Numbered from the stretch's first letter, positions 8,089 through 16,961 are shown. The stretch is 64,000 bases of DNA from Psychrobacillus sp. INOP01 (GCF_018140925.1 NZ_CP073315.1:2542001-2606000); one strand, 5' to 3'. Numbers and translations: made by a program. The notes: generated by a model from the letters alone, not told the origin.

Positions 8089-8874
8089 ATGAACGAATTG
8101 ATTCGAGTTGAAATTGAGGATAGGGTGGCAATTATAACAATTCATAATCCTCCAGTAAATGTACTGAGTGGAAACGTTGTTCAAGGTTTAATGAAGGCGT
8201 TTAAAAAAGTAGAAGCAGATTCACTTGTAAAAGCAGTAGTTTTAACTGGCGCCGGAGAGAAGGCGTTTATGGCAGGTGCAGATATTAAGGAATTCCCCAC
8301 TTGGCTTGGTCGTGAGGATATGGTGCAACACGTGAAGCTAAATCACCTACTTTTTAACTATATTGAGAGATTGAGAAAACCCACTATTGCTATGTTGAAT
8401 GGACTTACACTTGGTGGTGGATGTGAGCTTGCCCTTAGTTGTGATTTAAGGATTGCAGAAGAGCATACGCAAATTGGTTTGCCTGAGATTAATCTTGGCA
8501 TTTTTCCAGGGGGAGGAGGAACTCAAAGATTGCCAAAGCTAATTGGCATACCTAAGGCAAAGGAATTGATGTTTTTTGGGGGAAGTATCAATGCCAAAGA
8601 AGCACTTAATATTGGATTAGTAAACAAAGTGACAAAAACAGGAGAAGGATTATATGCAGCTAAAGAGTGGGCAACAAATCTCTCTGAAAAATCTTTGAAC
8701 TCAATTAGAAATATAAAAGAAGCAATGGAATATGGATTTGAGCATTCCTTCGATGAAGGTATAGCTAAGGAAACAGAACTATTCTGTAAAACATTTCAAC
8801 ATGAAGACGCATTTGAAGGGATTAAAGCGTTTATTGAGAAGAGAAGTCCGAATTTTAATACAGGTAATAAATAA
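8089..8874 (+). CDS. enoyl-CoA hydratase (crotonase family)
   Basis: A 261-residue crotonase that adds water across the double bond of a 2-enoyl-CoA. The oxyanion-hole loop AGADIKEF is at 62-69 and both catalytic glutamates are present: Glu113 (LGGGCELALSCD) and Glu133 (GLPEINLGIFPGGGG), so it should be an active hydratase. A GTG at 8080 overlaps the ribosome binding site; the ATG at 8089, 8 bp after AAGAAGG, is the likely start. First gene of the operator-controlled operon that continues with a permease, thiolase and 3-hydroxyacyl-CoA dehydrogenase, which together make a complete short-chain beta-oxidation set. Confidence 0.9.
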   Translation: MNELIRVEIEDRVAIITIHNPPVNVLSGNVVQGLMKAFKKVEADSLVKAVVLTGAGEKAFMAGADIKEFPTWLGREDMVQHVKLNHLLFNYIERLRKPTIAMLNGLTLGGGCELALSCDLRIAEEHTQIGLPEINLGIFPGGGGTQRLPKLIGIPKAKELMFFGGSINAKEALNIGLVNKVTKTGEGLYAAKEWATNLSEKSLNSIRNIKEAMEYGFEHSFDEGIAKETELFCKTFQHEDAFEGIKAFIEKRSPNFNTGNK

Positions 8875-9071
8875 ATTGAAATCAATTTCACAATGAGTAT
8901 TTTGTAATGAAATTCGAACAAAATTGATTTTTGCTCCAATCAACAAAATCCATTTTGTATCAGCGAATAACCGAGTGTAGAATCACATTAACGTTCGTGT
9001 TTTTTATAGACATAAGTAATTATGAAATTGAATTGAATGAATAAATATAAACTTTGTTAGGGGGATGTAAG

Positions 9072-10370
9072 ATGAGTGTTATTATGTTGTTAATTGGGTT
9101 GGCAATATTAATATATATGACAGTTAAAGGTATTAATATTATTATCAGTGCTGTAGTAGCAAGTACGTTTGTCGCATTAACTTCTGGTCAAGACATCATT
9201 GAAGCAATGACGGGAACGTATATGCAAGGTTTTACCGGTTACTTTGCCACGTATTTCTTGTTATTCTTGCTCGGAGCAATTTTCGGTAAGGTAATGGCTG
9301 AAACTGGAGCTGCTGAAGCAATTGCAGTGTGGGTTATGAAAATCATTGGTCCTAAAGGAGCGGTAATGGCGGTTGTATTAGCGTGTGCAATTATGACTTA
9401 TGGTGGAGTTTCATTATTCGTTGTAGGTTTTGCTGTTTATCCACTTGCAGTATCTTTATTTAGAAATGCAAATCTACCACGTCGATTTATACCGGCAGCA
9501 TTAGTTTTTGGATCTGTTACTTTTACAATGTTTTTACCTGGATCTCCTGAAATACAAAATATCATGCCGACAGAGTTTTTTGGTACCACACCTTATTCAG
9601 GGTTTTGGATCGGTATGATTGCTTCTCTATTCAACTTTATACTGGGTACTTTCTTCCTTCATTTACTTATTAGAAATGCGGTAAAAAGAGGAGAAAAATT
9701 TGAAAAATATGATTCAGACATAGAGACTGATGAAGAAAACAAAAGAAAACTACCAAACATCTATCTTGCACTTCTCCCTGTAATCGTTGTGGTTGCAGGA
9801 ATGGTTACGTATTCACAATTATTTAATGCCAATACGGCAGCAATCTTAGCTCTATTGGGAGCTATTGTGATAGCGTGTCTGACAATGTTTAAGTTTATCA
9901 ATGGATTCTGGGATGTATTAGGCAAAGGGTCAAACGATGCAATTGTTGCAATTTGTAATACAAGTGCTGTTATTGCCTTTGGTAAAGTTGCTGCTTTAAC
10001 GACTGGCTTTACGCAAATCGTTGAAACAGTCTTAGAAATTCCAGGACCACCACTGTTAAGTATGGCAATTTGTATTAACTTAATTGCAGGTTTAACTGGT
10101 TCTGCTTCAGGTGGATTAGGAATCTCTCTTCCAATCCTGTCTCCAATTTATTTGAACATGGGGGTAGATCCTGGTGCATTACACCGTGTATCTGTAATGT
10201 CTTCTGATGGTTTGGCATCCTTGCCGCACAATGGCTACATCGTTACAACGATTCGCAACATCAGTCATGAAACCTTTAAGCGGGCTTATCCTGCTGTTGC
10301 CTTGATGGCCGTAGTACTCACGATGTGTGCAACTGCCTTGGCCGTAGTTTTATTTACGATTTTCACATAA
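9072..10370 (+). CDS. GntP-family permease
   Basis: A 432-residue integral membrane protein with about 12 hydrophobic segments. It belongs to the gluconate permease-like (GntP) family of proton symporters, shown by the opening GLAILIYMTVKGINIIISA, the GGVSLFVVGFAVYPLA loop and the GLTGSASGGLGISLPIL segment. Members carry sugar acids, citrate-like acids or D-3-hydroxybutyrate. As the only transporter in a CoA-ester operon it probably imports a carboxylic or hydroxy-carboxylic acid. Start chosen at 9072 because AGGGGG at 9059-9064 is 7 bp upstream; the frame extends back to 9054. The 197-bp gap before it holds no gene. Confidence 0.85.
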   Translation: MSVIMLLIGLAILIYMTVKGINIIISAVVASTFVALTSGQDIIEAMTGTYMQGFTGYFATYFLLFLLGAIFGKVMAETGAAEAIAVWVMKIIGPKGAVMAVVLACAIMTYGGVSLFVVGFAVYPLAVSLFRNANLPRRFIPAALVFGSVTFTMFLPGSPEIQNIMPTEFFGTTPYSGFWIGMIASLFNFILGTFFLHLLIRNAVKRGEKFEKYDSDIETDEENKRKLPNIYLALLPVIVVVAGMVTYSQLFNANTAAILALLGAIVIACLTMFKFINGFWDVLGKGSNDAIVAICNTSAVIAFGKVAALTTGFTQIVETVLEIPGPPLLSMAICINLIAGLTGSASGGLGISLPILSPIYLNMGVDPGALHRVSVMSSDGLASLPHNGYIVTTIRNISHETFKRAYPAVALMAVVLTMCATALAVVLFTIFT

Positions 10371-10406
10371 TTAGTAGTTTGATAGACAACAAGATGAGGT
10401 GAAATT

Positions 10407-11570
10407 ATGGAAAAAGTATATATTGTATCTGCTCTAAGGACAGCAGTAGGAAGATTTGGAGGAAGCTTGAAGCAATTCAGCTCCGCTGAATTATGTGCAG
10501 AAGTTATAAAAGCAACTGTCAAAGATTTGAAAGTTTCACTTGAAAAAATAGATGAAGTCATTATTGGGAACGTCTATCAAGCAGGAGGGAAAGCCAACCC
10601 AGCGAGGCAAGCTGCCTTAATGGGGGGGATACCCAACTCCGTACCGGCTATGACGATTAATAAACAATGTGCCTCTGGTATGCGGTCTGTTTCATTAGCT
10701 TATCAGCAAATAAAGGCAGGAGAAGCAAACCTAATTGTAGCTGGTGGAACAGAAAGTATGAGTAATGTTCCTTATATTTCAAAGGATAGTCGCTGGGGGA
10801 AAAAGCTAGGCGCCATCCAATTGGAGGATAGTATACTTCATGATGGGTTAATATGCTCGAAAGAAAATTATCATATGGGAGTAACAGCTGAGAATGTTGC
10901 TGAACAGTATAATATTTCTCGTAAAGAACAAGATATATTTGCTTTAAATAGCCAAGTAAAAGCCGCTGAAGCTATTCAAAATGGTGTGTTTGAAAAAGAA
11001 ATTGTGCCAATTGAAACCATAAAAGAAGTATTCCTCACCGATGAACATCCACGTGCTACATCATTAGAGGCATTAGAAAAGTTACCTGCTGCCTTTAAAG
11101 AGAATGGAAGTGTTTCAGCAGGAAGTGCTTCAGGGTTAAATGATGGAGCTTCGGTTTTACTTATTGCTTCCGAAAGTATGGTCAAAGAATATAATTTAAC
11201 CCCTCTAGCCGAAATTATTTCCGTTGCCTCTGCTGGTGTGGATCCAAGTGTAATGGGAATAGGACCAGTCCCAGCAACCAAGCTCGCACTAAAAAAAGCA
11301 AATCTACGCTTAGAGGATATAGATTTGATAGAACTAAACGAGGCGTTTGCTTCCCAAGCGTTAGCAGTAATAAAAGAGCTAAATCTAAATGAAGAAATCG
11401 TTAATGTTAATGGGGGAGCTATCGCTCTTGGACACCCTGTGGGAAGTTCTGGTTCCAGAATCATTGTTTCTTTAGTACATGAATTGATTCGAAGAAATAA
11501 AGAATATGGACTTGCAACCCTATGTATTGGTGGGGGACAGGGAGCTACTGTAATTGTAAGAAAAGTTTAA
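10407..11570 (+). CDS. thiolase (acetyl-CoA C-acyltransferase)
   Basis: A 387-residue thiolase that splits a 3-ketoacyl-CoA with CoA, or condenses two acyl-CoAs. The nucleophile Cys88 (NKQCASGM), His343 (GHPVGSSG) and the acid/base Cys373 (CIGGGQG) are all present, and the length is that of the biosynthetic/degradative thiolase II group. It follows the permease gene after 36 bp with a GAGGTG ribosome binding site. With the dehydrogenase that follows and the hydratase at the start of the operon it completes conversion of an enoyl-CoA to acetyl-CoA plus a shorter acyl-CoA. Whether the substrate is acetoacetyl-CoA or a longer ketoacyl-CoA cannot be told. Confidence 0.9.
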   Translation: MEKVYIVSALRTAVGRFGGSLKQFSSAELCAEVIKATVKDLKVSLEKIDEVIIGNVYQAGGKANPARQAALMGGIPNSVPAMTINKQCASGMRSVSLAYQQIKAGEANLIVAGGTESMSNVPYISKDSRWGKKLGAIQLEDSILHDGLICSKENYHMGVTAENVAEQYNISRKEQDIFALNSQVKAAEAIQNGVFEKEIVPIETIKEVFLTDEHPRATSLEALEKLPAAFKENGSVSAGSASGLNDGASVLLIASESMVKEYNLTPLAEIISVASAGVDPSVMGIGPVPATKLALKKANLRLEDIDLIELNEAFASQALAVIKELNLNEEIVNVNGGAIALGHPVGSSGSRIIVSLVHELIRRNKEYGLATLCIGGGQGATVIVRKV

Positions 11571-11604
11571 ATCAAGGATTAGTATATAGAAATGAGGTTA
11601 TGAA

Positions 11605-12450
11605 ATGGGAAAGAAAGTAATGATAGTTGGCGCAGGACTTATGGGAAGTGGAATAGCACAGGTATTTGCTTTAGCAGGAATTCCAGTAATTTTAACAGAT
11701 CGTTCAGAGGAAGATTTAACAAGAGGAAAAAATTTTATAACTAAAAGTATTCAATCGATGTTAAAGAGAGAGAAATATACAGTTGATGATGAACAGAGAA
11801 TTCATAGTTCTATACATTATTCGACAAACATTCAGGATGGAAAAGATGTAGATTTAGTCATTGAAGCCGTTCCTGAAAGATTAGACTTAAAGCAACAGGT
11901 GTTTAAACAACTCGATGAACTCGTTCAATCAAATGCTATATTAGCGAGCAACACTTCTTCATTATCTATCGCAGCTATTGGTTCAGTAACAAAGCGACCA
12001 GATAAGGTGATCGGAATGCATTTCTTTAGTCCAGTACCAATTATGAAGCTATTGGAAATAATTACTTCGATTGAGACCTCTGTGGAAACACTTTCTCGAG
12101 TGAAGGAATATGCAAAAGCAATTAACAAAGAAACGGTTACTGCACAGGATTATCCTGGCTTTATCGTAAACCGTATTCTGCTTCCAATGATGAACGAGGC
12201 GGCATTTTTAGTCATGGAAGGCACGGACCCTGAAGAAGTAGACAGAGGAGTAAAGCTTGGAGCAAACCATCCAATCGGTCCTCTACGCCTTGCTGATGAA
12301 TGTGGCCTTGACACAACCCTCTATGCACTCGAAAGCTTATATGAAGGTTTTGGAGACTCCAAGTACCGTCCCTGTCCCTTGCTGAAAAGAATGGTTGAGG
12401 CAGGGAAATTGGGAAGAAAATCTGGCAAAGGTTTTTATGATTATAACTAG
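11605..12450 (+). CDS. 3-hydroxyacyl-CoA (3-hydroxybutyryl-CoA) dehydrogenase
   Basis: A 281-residue short-chain 3-hydroxyacyl-CoA dehydrogenase. The NAD-binding Rossmann motif GAGLMGSGIA is at 9-18, the ASNTSS loop at 114-119, and the catalytic His139 in GMHFFSPVP; the C-terminal helical dimer domain has NRILLPMMNEA and ends GRKSGKGFYDYN, as in Hbd proteins. It oxidises (S)-3-hydroxyacyl-CoA to the 3-keto form for the thiolase before it. Spacing to the thiolase is 34 bp, with a TGAGGTT ribosome binding site, and the next gene begins 2 bp after its stop. Confidence 0.92.
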   Translation: MGKKVMIVGAGLMGSGIAQVFALAGIPVILTDRSEEDLTRGKNFITKSIQSMLKREKYTVDDEQRIHSSIHYSTNIQDGKDVDLVIEAVPERLDLKQQVFKQLDELVQSNAILASNTSSLSIAAIGSVTKRPDKVIGMHFFSPVPIMKLLEIITSIETSVETLSRVKEYAKAINKETVTAQDYPGFIVNRILLPMMNEAAFLVMEGTDPEEVDRGVKLGANHPIGPLRLADECGLDTTLYALESLYEGFGDSKYRPCPLLKRMVEAGKLGRKSGKGFYDYN

Positions 12451-12452
12451 CT

Positions 12453-12833
12453 ATGGTTATCAAAACAGATCATTTGTTGATTACAGAAAGCCATTTGCTG
12501 TTGCCCATTATTTGGGAAGGAGATTTAAACATCCACTCTAACAGCCCATTGATGAAACAGTCTCGTTTTGGAGATGTCATTATGCACGGGGACACAGTGT
12601 TTTCCTTAGCAACTGGGTTAGTAGAGAAGCAGGAATCAAGATATACGTATATATATGAGTTTGAGACTTCCTATAAAAGAAGCGTCACTATTGGAGATGA
12701 AATTTTTGTTGAATACAAGATTACACGAACAGATGTGAATAATCTACATTTCTCCGTTTATAAAAATGGTAGTGAGCTTGTAATGGATGGTTCTTTACAG
12801 TTCTCTTATGGCAATGAGGTGCTAAAGATTTGA
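12453..12833 (+). CDS. MaoC-like hotdog dehydratase, catalytic-type subunit
   Basis: A 126-residue single-hotdog protein. It carries a shortened form of the R-hydratase motif, EGDLNIHSNSPLM, with candidate catalytic Asp and His, followed by FGDVIMHGDTVFSLATGL, which matches the FG-x-I-x-HG-x-x-x-S-L signature of MaoC-like enzymes. The usual Pro between Asn and Ile is missing. It probably hydrates or dehydrates a CoA ester with R stereochemistry, in contrast to the crotonases nearby. It has no strong ribosome binding site and begins 2 bp after the dehydrogenase stop, so translation is probably coupled. The next gene overlaps its end and is likely its partner. Confidence 0.7.
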   Translation: MVIKTDHLLITESHLLLPIIWEGDLNIHSNSPLMKQSRFGDVIMHGDTVFSLATGLVEKQESRYTYIYEFETSYKRSVTIGDEIFVEYKITRTDVNNLHFSVYKNGSELVMDGSLQFSYGNEVLKI

Positions 12834-13210
12834 ACTTTATCAAGCAACCAAATACACCAATCAGCAGAACGTTATATGAAACCGACAGATTTCTTTTTCA
12901 AAAACTTTTAAATGATGAAACTCCGCAAAAAAATGATTGGATAGATAATCGTCAGGTGGTAATGGTTGCTATTGGAATCCTAAATAGAACACTCGACTTG
13001 GATACGTTTTTAGTAGCAGTTGTAGGCCAAAAGTGGAGATTTAACAGGCATGTAAAGATTGGAGAGTCCCTTTCAGTAGCATACCAAATTCTAGATAATA
13101 AAAGCTTTAGTAATAAAAGATTTTTATATGATATAAAGATGGAACTATTTGTAGGTGAAGAAGTGATCGCAGCAGGAATCTGGGAGATTATGTTGAACAG
13201 TAAATTATAA
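12830..13210 (+). CDS. small hotdog-like protein, probable partner of the MaoC-like protein
   Basis: A 126-residue protein, the same length as its upstream neighbour and overlapping it by 4 bases; the TTG start is interlocked with the upstream TGA. The pattern RHVKIGESLSVAYQILDNKSF followed by a final beta strand matches the second half of a hotdog fold, but the Asp/His catalytic motif is missing. Heterodimeric hydratases such as HadAB pair one catalytic and one non-catalytic hotdog chain, so a heterodimer is a reasonable inference. No family name could be assigned directly. Confidence 0.6.
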   Translation: MNFIKQPNTPISRTLYETDRFLFQKLLNDETPQKNDWIDNRQVVMVAIGILNRTLDLDTFLVAVVGQKWRFNRHVKIGESLSVAYQILDNKSFSNKRFLYDIKMELFVGEEVIAAGIWEIMLNSKL

Positions 13211-13228
13211 AGGAAAGGAGAGAATACG

Positions 13229-13636
13229 ATGTATCAAACAATAATTGAACCACGTGTTTCTGAAACTGATGGGGTAGGACATATAAATAACACAACGGTG
13301 CCGATATGGTTAGAAGGTGGTAGAAATAAGCTCTTCTCCTTGTTCAATCCGGATTTAAGTTTTGAAAACTGGAAAATGATTATTTTAAAAACAACCGTTG
13401 AATATAAACAACAAATATATTTTGGAACAGATGTAGTTGTTAAATGCTGGGTGAAACGAATTGGAAACTCTAGTTTAGAACTGTATGAGGAGATTTGGCA
13501 GCAAGATAGAATGACTGTTCAAGCAAACACTATTTACGTTAACTATAATGTGCATGAAAACAAAAGCGAGAACATACCAGATGATATTCGAAAAGAATTA
13601 GAAAAACATTTGTACGAGGAGGGGTTAAATGAGTAA
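13229..13636 (+). CDS. acyl-CoA thioesterase, 4HBT type
   Basis: A 135-residue hotdog thioesterase that hydrolyses an acyl-CoA to free acid and CoA. The 4-hydroxybenzoyl-CoA thioesterase signature is clear: VSETDGVGHINNTTVPIWLEGGR at about 11-33, with the catalytic-type Asp14 region and the D-x-x-G-H-x-N motif. Length fits the family. It has an AAAGGAGAG ribosome binding site, and its end overlaps the next gene by 8 bp. In a degradative operon it may release CoA from a stalled intermediate or remove a side product such as betainyl-CoA in carnitine routes, but no substrate can be read from the sequence. Confidence 0.82.
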   Translation: MYQTIIEPRVSETDGVGHINNTTVPIWLEGGRNKLFSLFNPDLSFENWKMIILKTTVEYKQQIYFGTDVVVKCWVKRIGNSSLELYEEIWQQDRMTVQANTIYVNYNVHENKSENIPDDIRKELEKHLYEEGLNE

Positions 13637-14408
13637 TAAAGTAATTTTTCAAGTAGAAAATCATATAGCTAGAATTACGTTAAATCGTCCGAATGCCTTG
13701 AATGCATTAGATAATGACATGATTGCAGATTTGATAGACTATCTAATAGAAAGTAAGAAAAACGACGAAATTCGAGTTGTCATAATAGAAGGAAATGGAA
13801 AGGCATTTTGTGCGGGTGATGATCTCGTTGACATGGGTACAGAGAATAATCCTAATCCCACAGATAAGTTAACGGAGTATTCAGATGGATATCCTGCAGT
13901 TGTCCTAACGATGAAAAGTTTAGAAAAACCAATTATTATAAAGGCGCAAAAGTATGCTTTAGGAGCAGGTTTTGAAATTGCCTTGGCAGCTGATTTCATA
14001 ATTGCATCAACAGATACTAAATTCGGTCTCCCGTTTGTTCTAAGAGGAATTTCTGCAGGTACATATCTTCTACAAAAACGAATTGGATATCACCGTGCAG
14101 TAAGATACCTGTTCTTAGGAGAAATGTTCGGAACAGAAGAGGCGTTTAATTGGGGCTTACTTTATAAACAAGTAGAGCTGGAAGCATTAGATCAGGAAGT
14201 AGAAAAGTTAGCAGGGCATTTATCAATGAGTGCTACCCGCGCCATAGGCTTAATGAAGAAAGCAATGCATACTAGTGAGAGTATGGCTATAGAAGAAGCC
14301 TTCCAAGTACAGACGTATTCGACCTTAGCTTCCTTCTATACAGAGGATTACGCAGAAGGGAAGCAAGCTTTTATCGACAAAAGAGAGTCTAATTTTAAAG
14401 GGAAGTGA
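13629..14408 (+). CDS. crotonase-family protein lacking the second catalytic Glu
   Basis: A 259-residue crotonase. The N-terminal FCAGDDLVDM oxyanion loop and the first glutamate (ALGAGFEIALAAD) are present, but where active hydratases have G-x-P-E this protein has FGLPFVLRGIS, so the second glutamate is Phe. That pattern is seen in isomerases, hydrolases and other crotonase reactions rather than in simple hydratases. It is clearly different from the first crotonase of the operon at 8089-8874. The start ATG has a GAGGAGGGG ribosome binding site inside the thioesterase gene. Likely role: isomerisation or hydrolysis of the pathway CoA ester. Confidence 0.82.
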   Translation: MSNKVIFQVENHIARITLNRPNALNALDNDMIADLIDYLIESKKNDEIRVVIIEGNGKAFCAGDDLVDMGTENNPNPTDKLTEYSDGYPAVVLTMKSLEKPIIIKAQKYALGAGFEIALAADFIIASTDTKFGLPFVLRGISAGTYLLQKRIGYHRAVRYLFLGEMFGTEEAFNWGLLYKQVELEALDQEVEKLAGHLSMSATRAIGLMKKAMHTSESMAIEEAFQVQTYSTLASFYTEDYAEGKQAFIDKRESNFKGK

Positions 14409-14418
14409 GGAATTCAGA

Positions 14419-16020
14419 ATGCAACTAACATTACAAAATCAACCAATCCATTCTTACATTGAAGAACATGCAAAATTAAGTTCCGAGAAAACAGCTATTA
14501 ATTTCTATGGGCAAGAGATTTCGTATGGAGAGTTATGGGATTCGATAAATCGAATGTCTAATTTTCTTGTTGATCATGGGGTGAAAAAAGGTGATACAGT
14601 GGCACTTTTCCTTCAAAACTGTCCTCAATATGTGATAGCCTTTTTTGCAACACAGAAAATAGGGGCAATTGTTGGACCATGTAATCCGATGTTCAAAGAA
14701 TGGGAACTAAAATACCAATTAAATGACTTAAATGCAAAAGTCCTTATTACAACTCCTGATCTATTTGAAGTTTATGAAAAAATCCAAGATGAAACGAATG
14801 TACAAAGTAAAATAACAACTAGTTATCGTGATTATTTGCCTGAATCTCCTTATCCAGATTTTCCAGAGAAGATAATAGAAAAACAATTTGATAACGTGCT
14901 GGAATGGTCTTCAATTTTAAAAGATGATAAGTATGATTATGAAAGTAACGTAGATATTAATATGAATGAAGATGTAAGCTTAATTATTTATACTTCTGGT
15001 ACGACTGGTTCTCCAAAAGGGGCGATGCTCACTTTTACAAACTCTGAGTTTCAAGCAACTTGTGTTGCAAAGAATTTTGGTTTTACAAAGGATGATACAT
15101 ACATTGCAGCCATGCCAATCTTTCATATTGCTGGAAAACTTGTAAGTTTACTTAGTGCAATGGTTGTTGGAGCCGATATAGTGTTACTTACTCGATTTGA
15201 GTCAAAAGGTATGCTCCAAGCATTTGAACGTTACAAAGCAACTGTTTTATACACGACCACGCCAATGAATATACAAATGATGAGAGAAGAGTTGATTCAT
15301 CAAATTGACTTTAGTCATTTGAAGATTAATATTGTAACAAGTTTTGGCATTCAAATATCACAAGAGATTTCAGATGATTGGGAACGAATAACTGGGAAGC
15401 CTTTAATGGAGTTTGCCTATGGGATGAGTGAAACCCATACAGGAAACGCTATGACTCCACCTAAGGAAATAAAATATGGCAGTGTTGGTAAACCAACCTT
15501 TGATACAGAGGTCAAAATAGTTCAATTTGATAATTATGATGAAGAAATGCCAGTTGGTGAGCAAGGAATGATTCTTGTAAAAGGGCCGAGTGTATTTAAA
15601 GGTTACAAAGGAAGAGTAGAAGAGACAAAGGAATCATTCCATCGTGATTATTTCATTACTGGTGATATAGGAATGTTTGATGAAGATGGTTTTTTATATT
15701 TCTTAGGTAGGGTTAAAGAAATGATTAAATGCTCGGGATACAGTGTTTATCCAGAAGAAGTAGAAAAAATGCTATCAAAGCATGAAAAAATTAACCAAGT
15801 AGCTGTAATAGGCGTACCGGATCCAGTAAGAGGAGAATCTGTAAAGGCTTTTGTTGTCTTGGAAGAGGGTATGAAAGTATCAGAATTGGAAATTATTGAA
15901 TGGGCAAGAGATAAAATGTCTGCTTATAAATATCCCCGTGAAATTGAGTTCCTAGATGAACTTCCTAAAACAAGTTCCGGTAAAGTGTTAAGACGTCTGT
16001 TAAAAGAGAAAGTAGTATAA
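14419..16020 (+). CDS. AMP-forming acyl-CoA synthetase
   Basis: A 533-residue member of the ANL superfamily that activates a carboxylic acid to its CoA ester using ATP. Motifs in order: the P-loop YTSGTTGSPKG near residue 195, the adenylate motif YGMSETHTG near 334, the TGD motif (FITGDIGMFDEDG), the hinge GRVKEMIKCSGYSVYPEEVE and the C-terminal catalytic lysine in PKTSSGKVLRRLL. Length is normal. It is the last gene of the operon and would provide the CoA ester for the hydratases, dehydrogenase and thiolase. The acid imported by the GntP permease is the natural candidate substrate. A bidirectional terminator follows. Confidence 0.9.
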   Translation: MQLTLQNQPIHSYIEEHAKLSSEKTAINFYGQEISYGELWDSINRMSNFLVDHGVKKGDTVALFLQNCPQYVIAFFATQKIGAIVGPCNPMFKEWELKYQLNDLNAKVLITTPDLFEVYEKIQDETNVQSKITTSYRDYLPESPYPDFPEKIIEKQFDNVLEWSSILKDDKYDYESNVDINMNEDVSLIIYTSGTTGSPKGAMLTFTNSEFQATCVAKNFGFTKDDTYIAAMPIFHIAGKLVSLLSAMVVGADIVLLTRFESKGMLQAFERYKATVLYTTTPMNIQMMREELIHQIDFSHLKINIVTSFGIQISQEISDDWERITGKPLMEFAYGMSETHTGNAMTPPKEIKYGSVGKPTFDTEVKIVQFDNYDEEMPVGEQGMILVKGPSVFKGYKGRVEETKESFHRDYFITGDIGMFDEDGFLYFLGRVKEMIKCSGYSVYPEEVEKMLSKHEKINQVAVIGVPDPVRGESVKAFVVLEEGMKVSELEIIEWARDKMSAYKYPREIEFLDELPKTSSGKVLRRLLKEKVV

Positions 16021-16060
16021 TTTAAGATATTCTGTGCAACATCTATCTGTTTAATAGAAA

Positions 16061-16088
16061 ACCGCTTGATGGTTCCCCATCAAGCGGT
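16061..16088. terminator. bidirectional terminator between convergent genes
   Basis: A perfect 12-bp inverted repeat (ACCGCTTGATGG and its complement) around a 4-nt loop, between the synthetase gene and the convergent PepSY gene. The T tract is better in the minus direction (TTTTCTATTAA). Confidence 0.75.
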
Positions 16089-16105
16089 AAGTTGCTGTTA
16101 TTTTA

Positions 16106-16675
16106 TTAATCGTCATAACGATCGTCGTCATCATTATCAAGTTCATGCTCAAGAATTTCTCCTGTACTTGCGTCGATTGTGAACTCTGCTTTACCTTTAG
16201 CTGTGCGAAGCTCTATTTCATATTCATATCGACCGTCATCCGAATCTAATTTGATGTCTGATAGTGTTCCTTGAATTTGTTTTTGTGCAATTTCAATTGC
16301 TTTAGCTTCTGTAATAAGTTTTGTGCTTGTAGTTACTTTATCTTGATCATCGTCATCATCTCGGTCATCGTTATCTTCTCTTACATTCAATACTTTTGAA
16401 TTATAGGCATCTACTCGCACTTCGTAATCCTTTGACTTTTCTCCGTCTATATCTACCTCATAAAATGTTTTTCCATTATTTTTTTCGAGGTCTACACTTT
16501 CAATCGTACCTGTTGCTTCCTTCAGTGCTACTTCTTTAGCTTTTTCGATACCAATTAATTTTTCACTTTGAGTTTTACTTAAATTTATGTTGTCGTCATC
16601 TGCTAAAGCATTAATCCCAATTCCTCCGCTAATCACAAGTGCAGCTGCTAATGAACCAATTACTAATTTTTTCAT
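16106..16675 (-). CDS. secreted acidic PepSY-domain protein
   Basis: A 189-residue exported protein. A signal peptide covers about 1-25 (MKKLVIGSLAAALVISGGIG to ALA). Two PepSY repeats follow at about 40-95 and 118-180, each with the I-x-x-x-x-A-x-x-x-A helix and an Y-E-V-x-V strand (GIEKAKEVALKEA, AIEIAQKQIQG). They are separated by an Asp-rich stretch (NDDRDDDDDQDK), and the protein ends in another Asp-rich tail that could bind metal ions. PepSY domains are linked to protease inhibition and cell-surface regulation. AGGAGGAG lies before the ATG. It lies next to another PepSY gene and a two-component system, and may be one of their targets. Confidence 0.85.
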   Translation of the reverse strand: MKKLVIGSLAAALVISGGIGINALADDDNINLSKTQSEKLIGIEKAKEVALKEATGTIESVDLEKNNGKTFYEVDIDGEKSKDYEVRVDAYNSKVLNVREDNDDRDDDDDQDKVTTSTKLITEAKAIEIAQKQIQGTLSDIKLDSDDGRYEYEIELRTAKGKAEFTIDASTGEILEHELDNDDDDRYDD

Positions 16676-16927
16676 TTTTTCTCCTCCTAAGTTTTGTTTG
16701 CTTTACATGTATTACTATATACAGCTAAAAAGAAAAGACGGGGAGGGAAAGGTTAAAATTTGGATAGAAAATAAAAAAAGACTCATAGAAAGATTGGGGG
16801 GAATTTCTAATTCGCAAGTAATAGCGACTTTTGAGCAAGCAAATGAAGCTAAAGCGCAAGTAACCTCCGAAATAATACCATATACGCTCGTCACAATAAT
16901 ATCGTCTTCAGCAATTACCAAAAAAGA
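16676..16927. other. 250-bp gap between two PepSY genes
   Basis: It holds the promoter region of the downstream PepSY gene on the minus strand. On the plus strand an open frame runs through it (from about 16708, containing RLGGISNSQVIATFEQANEA) with protein-like composition, but it lacks a convincing start and then runs into the antisense of the next gene. Not called as a gene. Confidence 0.4.
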
Positions 16928-16961
16928 AAGGTTGGTAGCGGCTTTAGCCACGACCAACCTT
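16920..16961 (-). terminator. terminator of the membrane PepSY gene
   Basis: AAGGTTGGT at 16928-16936 pairs with ACCAACCTT at 16953-16961, with partial pairing inside the loop. On the minus strand it is followed by TTCTTTTTT. Confidence 0.8.
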
